Positions 1 to 9,984 of a stretch of DNA of 64,000 nucleotides are shown piece after piece. Position numbers and translations under genes: made by a program. The stretch is taken from contig NZ_NBYX01000003.1 in assembly GCF_002099195.1 (NCBI RefSeq), forward strand, positions 463,152 to 527,151, written 5' to 3'. Every line of letters begins with the position of its first letter. Position 1 is the stretch's first letter. Origin of the DNA: Burkholderia puraquae (lineage in GTDB: Bacteria > Pseudomonadota > Gammaproteobacteria > Burkholderiales > Burkholderiaceae). The notes under the pieces were generated by a model that saw nothing but the letters and a program-made list of their open reading frames with translations, had not been told where the DNA came from and made no database searches.

Positions 1-39
1 CCCGTCGATGATGATGCTGTCTTGATGCAGCGAGCTCAT
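1..39 (-). CDS. Membrane dipeptidase family protein, N-terminal fragment
   Basis: Only the first 13 codons are inside the window, reading MSSLHQDSIIIDG. The HxDSIIIDG start resembles the renal (membrane) dipeptidase homologues found in betaine/dimethylglycine catabolic clusters of Pseudomonas and Burkholderia. A GGAG ribosome binding site lies just upstream of the start. It sits 31 bases downstream of glyA on the same strand, so the two are probably cotranscribed. The identification rests on a short peptide and on context. Confidence 0.55.
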   Translation of the reverse strand, partial: MSSLHQDSIIIDG

Positions 40-70
40 GTGTTGCTCCAGTATTGTCGGGTCGGTCGGA

Positions 71-1345
<1,275 letters not shown>

Positions 1346-1793
1346 AGTGCGTCCGTGACGAAGAATAAGGGGCTGAAACCGAAGCTCAAGGCCCGCCCTG
1401 CCTGGGTTTCCCGCTCGTCCCGTACAAGGCTGCCGACGGCTCTATTCTTGTCGTTCGGATTTTCGGCGGATTGATGAATTTAGACGCGTTCTTTGCCTTT
1501 TCCGCCATCCGCGTCCGTTTTATACAAGTGACCGGTCGTGCTTTTTCGGATGACCAACCAAAACGGCGTCGGCCGTTCACCTATGGACACGCACTTCAGC
1601 TGTGCGTTTGCCGCCCGGTCGAAGTGCAGCACGTCCCGTTTACGGTGCAGTGCAGCATGGGGCTTTGAGCCAAGCAACGTATGGAGCTAGGGTTTAGCCG
1701 TATGGCACGCTTGTTGCGCTGGCTCACACAATGTCGCAGCCCGATCCGTGCCCCTCGGGCGTAAAGCTATTAGAGATTCAAGGAACGCTCCCC
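1346..1793. promoter_or_regulatory. Divergent intergenic region between glyA and the GlxA-type regulator
   Basis: About 450 bases without a supported gene. The stretch from about 1440 to 1700 is richer in A and T than the surroundings, as expected for two back-to-back promoters. I see no convincing terminator or riboswitch. The short open frames here lack homology features. A binding site for the adjacent regulator is plausible but I could not define one. Confidence 0.45.
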
Positions 1794-2822
1794 ATGTCCC
1801 CCGACCGCACAGCGTCGCTGTCCCACTTCGCGTTCATGCCGTTACCGAACTTCACGATGATCGCGTTCACCAATGCGATCGAGGTGCTTCGGATGGCGAA
1901 CTACCTGAGCGGCCAGCCGCTCTACCGCTGGTCGGTCATCAGCCCGGATGGCGGCCCGGTCACCGCGAGCAACGGCCTGACGGTCGACACGGGCCCGGCC
2001 GAATGCGTGGGGCAGCCCGACATCGTGTTCGTGTGCGGCGGCGTCGACGTGCAGCGCGCGACCACGCCCGCCCATCTGTCGACGCTGCGCCGCTTCGCGC
2101 GCTCGGGCATCCCGCTCGGCAGCCTGTGCACGGGCACCTATGCGCTCGCGAAGTCGGGGCTGCTCGCGGGTTACGCGTGCGCGATCCACTGGGAGAACAT
2201 GTCGGCGCTGAAGGAAGAGTTTCCGGACACGCGCTTCCTGAAGGAACTGTTCGTGATCGACCGCGACCGCATCACGTGCACGGGCGGCGTCGCGCCGCTC
2301 GACATGATGCTGAACCTGATCGCCGCGCGCGTGGGCACCGCGCGCGTCACGCAGATCGCCGAGCAGTTCATCGTCGAACACGTGCGCGACACGAGCGCGC
2401 AGCAACGCATGCCGCTCGTCGCGCGCCTCGGCTCGGCGAACAAGTCGCTGTTCGAAGTGATCTCGCTGATGGAGAACAATATCGAGGAGCCGCTGTCGCG
2501 CGAGGAGCTCGCGCGGCTCGCGAACATGTCGCAGCGGCAACTGCAGCGCCTGTTCCGCGAACACCTCGGGATGACGCCGACGCATTACTACCTGACGCTG
2601 CGGCTGCGCCGCGCACGCGAGCTACTGCTGCAGACCGACATGTCGATCATGCACATCACGATGGCGTGCGGCTTCCAGTCGGCGTGCCACTTCAGCAAAA
2701 GCTATCGCGACGCGTTCGGCGTCGCGCCGACACGCGAACGCCGCAAGCAGGTCGCGCCGCTCGCGCAGGGCGCGGCGAGCGCGGCCGGCCCCGCGTTTCC
2801 TGCTCATGTACTACATGCGTGA
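1794..2822 (+). CDS. GlxA/GbdR-type AraC family transcriptional activator
   Basis: A 342-residue regulator with an N-terminal DJ-1/PfpI (class I amidotransferase-like) domain, residues 10-190, containing GSLCTGTYALAKSGLL around the usual nucleophile-elbow position. A C-terminal AraC double helix-turn-helix occupies about residues 215-320 (MSQRQLQRLFREHLGMTP and MACGFQSACHFSKSYRDAFG). I chose the ATG at 1794 because AAGGA sits nine bases before it; an in-frame ATG at 1731 has no ribosome binding site. Its position divergent from glyA and the dipeptidase, and its domain order, match GbdR, which senses glycine betaine and dimethylglycine. The ligand is inferred. Confidence 0.85.
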   Translation: MSPDRTASLSHFAFMPLPNFTMIAFTNAIEVLRMANYLSGQPLYRWSVISPDGGPVTASNGLTVDTGPAECVGQPDIVFVCGGVDVQRATTPAHLSTLRRFARSGIPLGSLCTGTYALAKSGLLAGYACAIHWENMSALKEEFPDTRFLKELFVIDRDRITCTGGVAPLDMMLNLIAARVGTARVTQIAEQFIVEHVRDTSAQQRMPLVARLGSANKSLFEVISLMENNIEEPLSREELARLANMSQRQLQRLFREHLGMTPTHYYLTLRLRRARELLLQTDMSIMHITMACGFQSACHFSKSYRDAFGVAPTRERRKQVAPLAQGAASAAGPAFPAHVLHA

Positions 2823-3342
2823 GGCAGGCGCTGGGCGGTAAAAGTCATGCAGTCTTGAGACTGAAGCCTAGAATCGCAAACGCTGAGCAGGCGTTTTAAT
2901 CCGCCGGCGCGATGCTTTCGCGCCGCTTCACCTGACGGCATTACCACTGTAATCACCGATTTACCTCTTCCCGGTGCGCTACGGTTACAAGAAGGCGTTC
3001 TCCGGAAATAGGCGGACGTCGCACCCAACACGCCGCTCGTCCGTGCCTGGCAATTCCCGATAGCAGACGTTCCGATTCCGTCGCGCAATCGCGCCCGCTG
3101 TCGCCCGTCGCGACGATAAGCGCGATCATGCGTTTGAAGCTGGAGGGAAACTTTTGCGAGGCGCTTATTCAAAGTACAGCACGCCCTCCGAAATTGATTA
3201 ATTGGCGCTTACTCAATATTGTCAATTGTCATGGCTTCTCGTTTCAGTCGAAATCCAAACTAAAATCATACTCGTCCGATAGACACGACGACCATTCCCG
3301 GCGAACGTTCATAGCTCGTTCATGCATGAGATATCCGAGCCT
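2823..3342. other. Intergenic region at the left edge of the T6SS islet
   Basis: About 500 bases with no supported gene. Base composition shifts here: from about 3150 the DNA becomes noticeably AT-rich (for example 3185-3290), unlike the betaine genes to the left. That shift marks the beginning of the islet that runs to about 5640. A weak hairpin near 2848-2861 follows the regulator. No integrase, direct repeat or insertion sequence is visible. Confidence 0.4.
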
Positions 3343-4005
3343 ATGACAGAAAAAGAACAAGCCAATTGTCCATATTTTCTTCATTCGTCGATCCGGCTTT
3401 ACGCGATGGTTCAGCATTTAGGCACCACGCAGCCCCATGCGCCCGGCGCAATCGATTCAGCAGATAGCGGCAACATGCAAATGATCTGCACGATTGATCC
3501 GTTCATTTGCACCTACCTTTCACCCGTTGATGCAGTCATGGGTTCGCGGACGCTTGCGCGCGACGATGACCACTTCTGGCCAATCGATTTCCGGCAGGTC
3601 GACACCCGTCATTTCATGGAACAGCATGGCCGACTGTTGATCGCCGTGAACTATGCGTATGCGGCGACCGGGGGCCGTCTGGTGGTTTCCGATGCAGGCT
3701 ATCCGTTGATGACCTACACCTTTGCATCCTTCGACGTTCCGGCCGAGCATCGCGACCACTTCACCATCCGCTTCCCCGACAGCGTGGTCGATCGAATTGA
3801 AACCGCCTATTCACGAGCCGGACTATCCGAGTTCAGCAAGACGCTCGACATGATGGATACATGGACCGCCGAGCAAATAGCCGATGCAGAGGCCGAGGCA
3901 TCGGCACATATGCCGCCGACCGTCGCCATTGAAGGCGCGGAGATCGATCAATACGCCATTTACGACCCCGAGTCGGTCGACTGGATCTTTATCAACTTCG
4001 ATTGA
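3343..4005 (+). CDS. Uncharacterised cytoplasmic protein, first gene of T6SS islet
   Basis: A 220-residue acidic protein with no signal peptide or membrane segment. I do not recognise its family. Features include a segment rich in aromatics (FWPIDFRQVDTRHFMEQHGRLLIAVNY), a helical acidic stretch near residues 170-185 (ADAEAEASAH) and an acidic C-terminus. The start is uncertain: ATG codons at 3322 and 3343 both lack a strong ribosome binding site, and internal ATGs are possible. It ends ten bases before the PAAR gene, so it is probably cotranscribed with it. An adaptor, chaperone or second immunity role would fit the context but nothing in the sequence proves one. Its base composition is lower in GC than the chromosome around it. 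Confidence 0.7.
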   Translation: MTEKEQANCPYFLHSSIRLYAMVQHLGTTQPHAPGAIDSADSGNMQMICTIDPFICTYLSPVDAVMGSRTLARDDDHFWPIDFRQVDTRHFMEQHGRLLIAVNYAYAATGGRLVVSDAGYPLMTYTFASFDVPAEHRDHFTIRFPDSVVDRIETAYSRAGLSEFSKTLDMMDTWTAEQIADAEAEASAHMPPTVAIEGAEIDQYAIYDPESVDWIFINFD

Positions 4006-4015
4006 GGAAACAACC

Positions 4016-4552
4016 ATGAGTCGACGAGCAGTGAGGAATGGCGATCCGACGACAACGGGCGGTATCGTCATCGCGGTGACGTCTACGATGTTCAACCACG
4101 GCAAACAGGTCGCCGTGGATGGCGACAAGGCGACATGCGGAAATTGCGAAGGGGCGTTCCCGATAGTGGGCGGCGCACAGCGCATGATTCACCACGGGCG
4201 ACGTGTTGCGCTGGAGGGTGACGCCGTATTGTGTCCATGCGGGCGAAACCGACTGATCGCGGGGAGCGACAGCACGATTTTTTATGGAGGCAGCGGTAGC
4301 GGAAATGCAGCGAACCCGTTCGCTGCGGGTTCGGCACTGGCACCCACGCGGCACATGGCTGCACCCGGTATCCACGACGACCAATTCGTGATCCGTGACG
4401 TGCGGACAAAGCAGCGATTAAGCAACGTGCGCTATTGGATCAAGGATCGATCCGGAAACGTACTAGCAACGGGCGTGAGCGATCGGCACGGTTGTACCGC
4501 ACGCGTGCAAACCGAAGACGCGCAAATTTTAACGCTGGTCATCGAGGACTGA
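4016..4552 (+). CDS. PAAR-domain spike protein with C-terminal beta-sandwich extension
   Basis: A 178-residue protein. Residues 1-95 form a PAAR domain, with the typical start RAVRNGDPTTTGG, repeated glycine turns and the paired CGNC/CPCGRN segments. PAAR proteins sharpen the VgrG spike of type VI secretion systems and carry effectors. The last 60 residues (DDQFVIRDVRTKQRLSNVRY...GVSDRHGCTARV) look like the small transthyretin-like extension seen on many PAAR proteins, probably an effector docking platform. The start follows GAGG. The next gene, a metallopeptidase, begins four bases after this stop, so it is the likely cargo. No other T6SS structural gene is in the window. Confidence 0.85.
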   Translation: MSRRAVRNGDPTTTGGIVIAVTSTMFNHGKQVAVDGDKATCGNCEGAFPIVGGAQRMIHHGRRVALEGDAVLCPCGRNRLIAGSDSTIFYGGSGSGNAANPFAAGSALAPTRHMAAPGIHDDQFVIRDVRTKQRLSNVRYWIKDRSGNVLATGVSDRHGCTARVQTEDAQILTLVIED

Positions 4553-4556
4553 AAAG

Positions 4557-5204
4557 ATGGGAAACCAAACTACCGTTGCCGAGACAACGACAAACACCAT
4601 CGAGGGTTCGCAGCGATTCGCAGATGTCGACTTGCGTCCGATCTGCGAAAACATGAGCAACTCGGAATTCCGGACCATGTTCGCCAAAGCGCAGGCCAAA
4701 GCCGTCGAGAAGCTGGATGCGCGCATAGCCTCTTTACAAAGGTGGTCTCAGTACGAAAAAGACCGCGCGTTCAAGTGGTTTGGGCGTGACGACGAGGTAA
4801 CACGAACACACCTACTGACGGGATTAACGAAAGTTGTCAAGGTAGTGCGCGCGTTCAATGAAAAGAACGTCGTCCGTACCGGCAGCGCCGCCGATCTCGC
4901 GACCGGATGTACCCCTAACCCGGTCGGCATCGAAGGGGAAGCGGCGCACGTATGCGCACCGGATACAGCAACACATACAATTGCTATCAGCCCGCGATTC
5001 TGCACGATGCGTCCGTGGACCGCGAATGCCGATTCTCACGTATCCACTATCATCCACGAGGCAACCCACTTCCACGACACCATGTCATCGACAGACGATC
5101 AATACACAATCACACGATTCCTTCCCGAATGGGGACGATCACATCCGGCCTTGGCAATCAACAACGCCGACAGCATTGCGGGGTATGTCGTAGATGGTGA
5201 CTAA
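4557..5204 (+). CDS. M35-like (aspzincin) metallo-endopeptidase, probable T6SS effector
   Basis: A 215-residue protein with no signal peptide. It carries the zinc motif HEATH at residues 167-171, followed after a short gap by SSTDDQY (177-183), which corresponds to the GTxDxxYG motif of aspzincins and supplies the third zinc ligand, probably D180. A further NADSIAGYV near the C-terminus matches the conserved NADSY/NADN segment. This is the architecture of lysine-specific or deuterolysin-like peptidases (M35/PF14521 type). Cysteines at 30, 118, 133 and 149 could form disulfides once outside the cytoplasm. Lying directly after a PAAR gene and overlapping an exported small protein, it is best read as a T6SS-delivered peptidase. 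Substrate and target compartment are unknown. Confidence 0.8.
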   Translation: MGNQTTVAETTTNTIEGSQRFADVDLRPICENMSNSEFRTMFAKAQAKAVEKLDARIASLQRWSQYEKDRAFKWFGRDDEVTRTHLLTGLTKVVKVVRAFNEKNVVRTGSAADLATGCTPNPVGIEGEAAHVCAPDTATHTIAISPRFCTMRPWTANADSHVSTIIHEATHFHDTMSSTDDQYTITRFLPEWGRSHPALAINNADSIAGYVVDGD

Positions 5205-5643
5205 ACTCCTGACCGCCGTCGCGCTCACCTTGATTTGTTCGCATGCAGCACTCGCGTGCGATGGTTCATCGAACATGCCGGCCCACTACATCGACATTAC
5301 GTTCGATACCGATTCAAGCGTGATTTCTTCGACAGAACTATCGAGGCTCTCGATGTGGTCCGGCGACATGCACAAGCGCTTTCCTATCATCGATACGGTA
5401 TGGCTCGTCGGACTGGCTGAAAAAAACGAGCGGGACGCACAGCAGCTTGCCACACGACGGGCGGAAAATGTAATGGCCGCTCTGGGTCAGTTTTCAATTC
5501 GTGGCGAGAAAAGCGATTTCATGGGTCACATTTTCAAGCCGGACGAGTTCGGGCAGTCAGGGCGGCGCGTCGAGGTGAACGTTAGCCCGGGATGCCCTGA
5601 CCACTGCTGCCCGAACCTGAACCCGATACCCAGGACGCACTGA
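5194..5643 (+). CDS. Small exported protein with OmpA-like fold, candidate immunity protein
   Basis: A 149-residue protein with a clear Sec signal (MVTKLLTAVALTLICSHAALA, cleavage near residue 21). The mature part resembles a reduced OmpA/MotB-like domain: ITFDTDSSVIS, then RRAENVMAAL, then GRRVEVNV, the usual strand-helix-strand pattern, although the peptidoglycan-binding residues are not fully conserved. It overlaps the metallopeptidase gene by 11 bases, so the two are translationally coupled. An exported protein fused this tightly to a T6SS effector is most simply a periplasmic immunity protein. A cell-wall binding accessory is the alternative. The C-terminus is rich in cysteine (CPDHCC). 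Confidence 0.65.
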   Translation: MVTKLLTAVALTLICSHAALACDGSSNMPAHYIDITFDTDSSVISSTELSRLSMWSGDMHKRFPIIDTVWLVGLAEKNERDAQQLATRRAENVMAALGQFSIRGEKSDFMGHIFKPDEFGQSGRRVEVNVSPGCPDHCCPNLNPIPRTH

Positions 5644-5663
5644 CACGACACGGTCCATTTACC

Positions 5664-5682
5664 GGCCCGCACAACGCGGGCC
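5664..5682 (+). terminator. GC-rich hairpin after the T6SS islet
   Basis: GGCCCGC-ACAAC-GCGGGCC forms a 7-bp stem 20 bases after the last islet gene, followed by a short pyrimidine tract. It probably ends the four-gene transcript, and it lies between that transcript and the convergent gene that ends at 5718. Confidence 0.6.
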
Positions 5683-5717
5683 GTCTTCCCGTGCCTTTCA
5701 CGGCTTCCGGCTAGTAC

Positions 5718-7130
5718 TTACGATCCCCACACCTGCATTTCATCGAGCGAATACCCCCACTGCGTCGCGCGCTTCGTGCCGAGCATCCGCACGTAGCGGC
5801 CATGCCCGTTCAGGTTCGGCAGCGTCACGTGGCCGTACGACACACCGTTGTTCGTCGAATAGACCGTCGTCCAGTTCGCGTTGTCGTTCGACGTCTGGAT
5901 CTGGTAGACGAGCGCGCCCGCATCCCAGTAGAGATCGATGCTGCTGATGGTCTTCGTCGCGCCGAGATCCACGGAGATCCATTGCGGATCGACGCCCGCG
6001 CCTTCCGGCGAATCCCAGCGCGTGCTCGTCGTGTTCCCGTCGAACGCCTTGTCGGGCGTGAGCGATGCGTTGTAGCTCGCCGACGCGGCAGCCGGATGCC
6101 CCTGCGACAGCAGCGTAGGCTGCGCGGCGGCCGGGCCGCCGTAGTAGCTCGACCCGAGCTTGGCCTTCGTCGTGTCGGCATTCACGCCGAACTGCGACAG
6201 GCTCCAGCGCTGGCCGGTCGTCGCGTCGCCCACATAGAGCTGATAGCCGCCCGCCGTCGTCGACGAGAAGAACACGTAGTTCGTGCCGTTCACCGGTGCC
6301 GGATCCGAGTTGTTGCTCACGCAATCGTTGATCGGCAGTGCGTTCGGCGTCGAAGCCGGGTCTGCCGTCTTCGTATAGATCTGGTCGGCCTGGCCGCTGT
6401 CTTTCCAGCGCGCGTAGAACACCATGCCGTCCGCGCGCACGATCGGGTAGTACGTCTGCAGCCCGGCCGGCTGATCGAACGAGGCGGTGACACCGGTCGC
6501 GAGCGTGCGCTTCATCAGCCCCATGTTCGCGCCGGTGCCGGTCGCGTAGTACACGGCGCTCGCATCCGGCGCAAGGAACGGCATCGAGTATTCGGCGCCG
6601 GACGGCGCGTTCGTCAGGCTCACGACCGACGTGAACACCGGGCCCGCGCTCGTGTACGACAGCGTGGCCTGCTTGACGTCGCCGTTCTGCTTGAACACGA
6701 GGGTCTTGCCGTCCGCGCTGAATTTCGGGTCCTCGTTGCGCGTGGCGCCCGTGCTGTTGGTCAGGTTGACGGGCGGCGTGCCGGCACCGAGCTGCAGCAT
6801 GAACACGTTCCATGCGCCGTTGCTGATGCCCATGAATGCGAGCCACTTGCCGTCGGGGCTGAACACGCCGTTCATCGGGTCGGTGATGCCCCACGTGCTC
6901 TTGCTCAGTTGCGTCAGCGTATGGGCCGAGAAGTCGTAGAGGAACAGCTGGCTCGTGCCGTCGCCGTACTTGACGTAGCTGTGATAGACGAGCTTGCCGG
7001 TCAGTGCGGCGGGAAACGTCGTGTTCGGCTGGGCCGCGGGATTGCTGATGCAGGCGGCCTGTGCGGCGCCGCCGAGCAGGTTGAAGGCAAGGCCGGCCAC
7101 GAGGCCCGCGACGAGAGTGTTCGATTTCAC
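5718..7130 (-). CDS. Secreted TolB-like beta-propeller with C-terminal discoidin (F5/8C) domain
   Basis: A 470-residue exported protein with a signal peptide ending at AAQA (about residue 25). Residues 40-330 hold repeated blades of the PD40/WD40-like type (GVFSPDGKWLAFMG, PKFSADGKTLVFKQ, APDASAVYYATG). Residues 340-470 form a discoidin-like domain (LTPDKAFDGNTTSTRWDS ... WISVDLGATKTISSIDLYWD), a fold that usually binds carbohydrate or other surface ligands. No catalytic motif is apparent. It stands alone, convergent with the islet to its left. A role in binding extracellular polysaccharide or host glycans is possible but is inference from the fold. Confidence 0.8.
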   Translation of the reverse strand: MKSNTLVAGLVAGLAFNLLGGAAQAACISNPAAQPNTTFPAALTGKLVYHSYVKYGDGTSQLFLYDFSAHTLTQLSKSTWGITDPMNGVFSPDGKWLAFMGISNGAWNVFMLQLGAGTPPVNLTNSTGATRNEDPKFSADGKTLVFKQNGDVKQATLSYTSAGPVFTSVVSLTNAPSGAEYSMPFLAPDASAVYYATGTGANMGLMKRTLATGVTASFDQPAGLQTYYPIVRADGMVFYARWKDSGQADQIYTKTADPASTPNALPINDCVSNNSDPAPVNGTNYVFFSSTTAGGYQLYVGDATTGQRWSLSQFGVNADTTKAKLGSSYYGGPAAAQPTLLSQGHPAAASASYNASLTPDKAFDGNTTSTRWDSPEGAGVDPQWISVDLGATKTISSIDLYWDAGALVYQIQTSNDNANWTTVYSTNNGVSYGHVTLPNLNGHGRYVRMLGTKRATQWGYSLDEMQVWGS

Positions 7131-7406
7131 GCTGAAGGTTTCCGGTTAGGGTCATGACACCGCTGACTAGACCTCGCACGCACAGGCGTACGGGCCACGG
7201 ATCAGCCGGCGGACAGCGTGAATTCCGTATCGGTCAATGTCGGGAACAAAGATTGCTCGAGCGGCGAAAGCATGCCAGCAAGTCGCGCCGAAAAACAGGA
7301 TCAGAGCCCGTGAAAAACAAGCGGATCACGGGATAACGAGGTCTGTGGCGCAGCGCGCGCCGTGCTACTCTTTTTTCGGCACAAAGCTGCTCGACTTGAG
7401 GCACGC

Positions 7407-8828
7407 ATGAAGCGTTATGCGAGGCTCGCCCGGACGATTTCCGAGTCGATCCGGCGTGGAGATCTGGCCCCCGGCGCGCGCATCCCGACCGTGCGTGCCG
7501 CGTGCCGCGCATATGGCGTAAGCCCGTCCACCGTGTTTCGCGCGTACTACGCGCTCGAAAGCGAGGGTCTGATCGTCGCGCGGGCACGGTCCGGCTATTT
7601 CGTTGCGAACCTCGAAGACCGGCACGTGCGGTTCAGCCATGAACCGCCCCGCAAACCGGCCGCCGCGCCAACCGGCAACGACAATGCGCTGTTCCGCCTG
7701 CTCGAGTCCCTCAAATGCGAGGACATCGTTCCGCTCGGCTCGGCCTTCGCCAGTTATTCGCTATTCCCGATGAGCAGCCTGTGGCGCGCGATGGCGTCGG
7801 CGGCCCGCAACATGGATCGCACGGCACTGCTGTCCGGCTTGCCGCCCGGCCACGACGCGCTGCGCCGCCAGATCGCGCTGCGCTACCTGAACGCGGGCGC
7901 GGCGTTGCCGATGGACGAGATCGTCATCACGACCGGCGCGCTCGAAGCACTGACGCTCAGCCTGCAGGCGCTGACCCGCCCGGGCGATATTGTCGCGATC
8001 GAGCGACCGGCGTTCCATGCGGTCCTGGAAGCCGTGCAGCGCCTGCACCTGAAGGCCGTCGAGATTCCGGTCGACCCGCGCACGGGCCTCGATCTCGACG
8101 CGCTCGAGAAAGCGCTCGACACACATCCGGTGCGCGCGTGCTGGTTCATGACATCGTTCCACAACCCGACCGGCACGACACTGACCGACGAACGCAAGCG
8201 CGCGCTGATCGACCTGCTCGCGGCACGCAACGTGCCGTTGATCGAGGACGACGTCTATGGCGAGCTGCATTTCGACACGGCACCCACGCGCCCCGCCAAG
8301 CTGTATGACGACAGCGGGCTCGTCCTGCATTGCGGTTCATTCTCGAAATGCCTCGCGCCCGGGTTCCGGATCGGCTGGGTCGCGGCCGGACGCTACGTGC
8401 CGCAGATCCGTCAGGCAAAAGGCGCGAGCGCGCCGGCTGCCGACGTGCCCGCGCAGATGGCGATTTCGAGCTACCTGCGCGACGGTGCATACGACCGCTT
8501 CCTGCGCAAACTGCGCCGCAATCTCGCCGCGCACCAGGCGCAGATGCTGGCGGCCGTGCGCGCGTATTTTCCGGCCGGCACTGAAGTGTTCGCGCCGCAT
8601 GGCGGGTATTTCCTGTGGATCGAACTGCCGCCGCGCGTGGATGCGATGCGCCTGTTCGGCGACGCGATGAAAAGCGGCGTCAGCATTGCGCCGGGGCCGA
8701 TCTTTTCCGCGACCGGCGGATTTCGCCGCTATCTTCGGCTCAATTACGGCCGGCCGTGGACGCCGGCCGTCGAGCACGCGATGGAAACCATCGGGACACT
8801 CGCGGCCCGGCAGCGGCAGAACGGCTAG
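7407..8828 (+). CDS. MocR-family (GntR-aminotransferase) transcriptional regulator
   Basis: A 473-residue fusion of a GntR winged helix (residues 5-75, with ARIPTVRAACRAYGVSPSTVFRAYYALESEGLI) to a fold-type I aminotransferase domain (about 110-470). The PLP lysine lies in SFSKCLAPGFRIGWV, and NPTGTT and EDDVYGEL are conserved cofactor contacts. Such proteins use PLP as a sensor and often control amino acid, GABA/taurine or vitamin B6 genes. I prefer ATG 7407, preceded by GAGG, over the GTG at 7362. No obvious target gene is divergent here. A decayed copy of its 3' end lies at 9985-10200. Confidence 0.88.
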   Translation: MKRYARLARTISESIRRGDLAPGARIPTVRAACRAYGVSPSTVFRAYYALESEGLIVARARSGYFVANLEDRHVRFSHEPPRKPAAAPTGNDNALFRLLESLKCEDIVPLGSAFASYSLFPMSSLWRAMASAARNMDRTALLSGLPPGHDALRRQIALRYLNAGAALPMDEIVITTGALEALTLSLQALTRPGDIVAIERPAFHAVLEAVQRLHLKAVEIPVDPRTGLDLDALEKALDTHPVRACWFMTSFHNPTGTTLTDERKRALIDLLAARNVPLIEDDVYGELHFDTAPTRPAKLYDDSGLVLHCGSFSKCLAPGFRIGWVAAGRYVPQIRQAKGASAPAADVPAQMAISSYLRDGAYDRFLRKLRRNLAAHQAQMLAAVRAYFPAGTEVFAPHGGYFLWIELPPRVDAMRLFGDAMKSGVSIAPGPIFSATGGFRRYLRLNYGRPWTPAVEHAMETIGTLAARQRQNG

Positions 8829-8952
8829 CGCGGATCTGACGAATCACGGCGACCAGCTTGCGCCTTGCGTTTCACGCGCCGACGACCAAGAATGAAGCGG
8901 AAGGCCGCCGCGGACGAACGCGTTCCACGCGGCCGACGTCACGGAGAGCCCC

Positions 8953-9069
8953 ATGAGCACCGCATGCGAACGACAGTCGACGACGCACGCCCCGCCGGAT
9001 TCCGGCACGGGCCGATCGGCTGCCTTGCAGGAAAGGATCATGACGACCGGCGAGCGTTCGCCCCGTTGA
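8953..9069 (+). other. Possible remnant or 38-codon ORF between MocR gene and zinc-ribbon gene
   Basis: The sequence GGAGAGCCCC-ATGAGCACCG opens a 38-codon frame (8953-9069) whose first bases match the start of the aldolase gene at 10272 (GGAATTCC-ATGAGCACCG). After about ten bases the similarity is lost. I read it as the scar of an aldolase copy deleted from the left half of a duplicated segment, but a small genuine peptide cannot be excluded. Confidence 0.3.
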
Positions 9070-9091
9070 CGGCGCCTGCCCGCTTCCTGCG

Positions 9092-9847
9092 ATGCGAGTC
9101 CTGCCCAACCACACGATTCGCGCGCGCGATGAATGGCGCGCGATCCTGAACGCGCGAGCCGACGCGCGGCGCACCGCCTGCTGCCGCTGCAGGGAATGCG
9201 GCTTCGTGGCCTTCCGCGCGCTCGAGCACTGCCCCGTCTGCGGCCAGTGGAACTGGCCGTTCGATCCGATTCGCGTCGCATCGGAAGACACGCATGCCAA
9301 GCATGCGGCGCGCTCCTTTCACACGTGGTCGTCGCGCGTCGCGCGGGCGCTTCGTAACGCAGCGTTCCGGCGGCCGGGGGCGTCGAGCGCACCGATCCTG
9401 AGCATCCTCACGCTCGTGCTGCTGGTCGGCGGCTACGTGGCGATCGACCGGACATGCAAGGCCGATCCCGTTTGTCGCGGTTCGAATGGTGCGGTTGCAA
9501 CGGCGCGCAATGCCGGGCCGTACGCGTCGAACGATCCCGTGCTGCCGGTCTTGCCGGCGCCCGTCTATCCGTTTCATTTGACTGACGGGACGCAGGTGGC
9601 GGCCGCTCGTCAAGGCACCCCGAATGTCGGTGAAGCGGCCGGACGGACGGCAGTTGCACGGGCCGCACCGGCCATGCGCGCACCCGACCTGTCCCATCCC
9701 ACCACGGTTCGCCTGGCGGCCTGGAAAGGCGGTCGCAGCGCCGCGCACCGCACCCGCACATTCCACCGTGTGAGCGCGCACACCGTGCACGCGCGACGCA
9801 CCACCGCCGGCAATACGCAAATCGCCCAGCTCTATCGCGGCCACTGA
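9092..9847 (+). CDS. Zinc-ribbon single-span membrane protein, unknown function
   Basis: A 251-residue protein. Residues 33-50 carry a zinc ribbon of two CxxC knuckles (CREC ... CPVC). A single hydrophobic segment follows at about 98-117 (ILSILTLVLLVGGYVAI), then a low-complexity tail rich in alanine, arginine and threonine that would lie outside the cytoplasm. The frame is long and uninterrupted, but codon use in the tail is irregular. Its last codons (IAQLYRGH, stop) have a degenerate twin at about 11340-11368. Function unknown. It is a plausible but not certain gene. Confidence 0.55.
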   Translation: MRVLPNHTIRARDEWRAILNARADARRTACCRCRECGFVAFRALEHCPVCGQWNWPFDPIRVASEDTHAKHAARSFHTWSSRVARALRNAAFRRPGASSAPILSILTLVLLVGGYVAIDRTCKADPVCRGSNGAVATARNAGPYASNDPVLPVLPAPVYPFHLTDGTQVAAARQGTPNVGEAAGRTAVARAAPAMRAPDLSHPTTVRLAAWKGGRSAAHRTRTFHRVSAHTVHARRTTAGNTQIAQLYRGH

Positions 9848-9984
9848 GCACGCATGCACGGTCCGCGCATTCAGCTCCGTCGATTCGTTTTTCCAAACTG
9901 CCCCTCGCAAAACCTCGTTTGCATCGCGACTCACGCGTGACGTTCAATGGGTCATTCGCCTGCGCCGGCGCGTATCGCGTTGCG

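Noticed and set aside
8865..9149. 94-codon frame overlapping the zinc-ribbon gene start
   Set aside because: It is in a different frame, arginine-rich without motifs, and overlaps duplicated spacer DNA.
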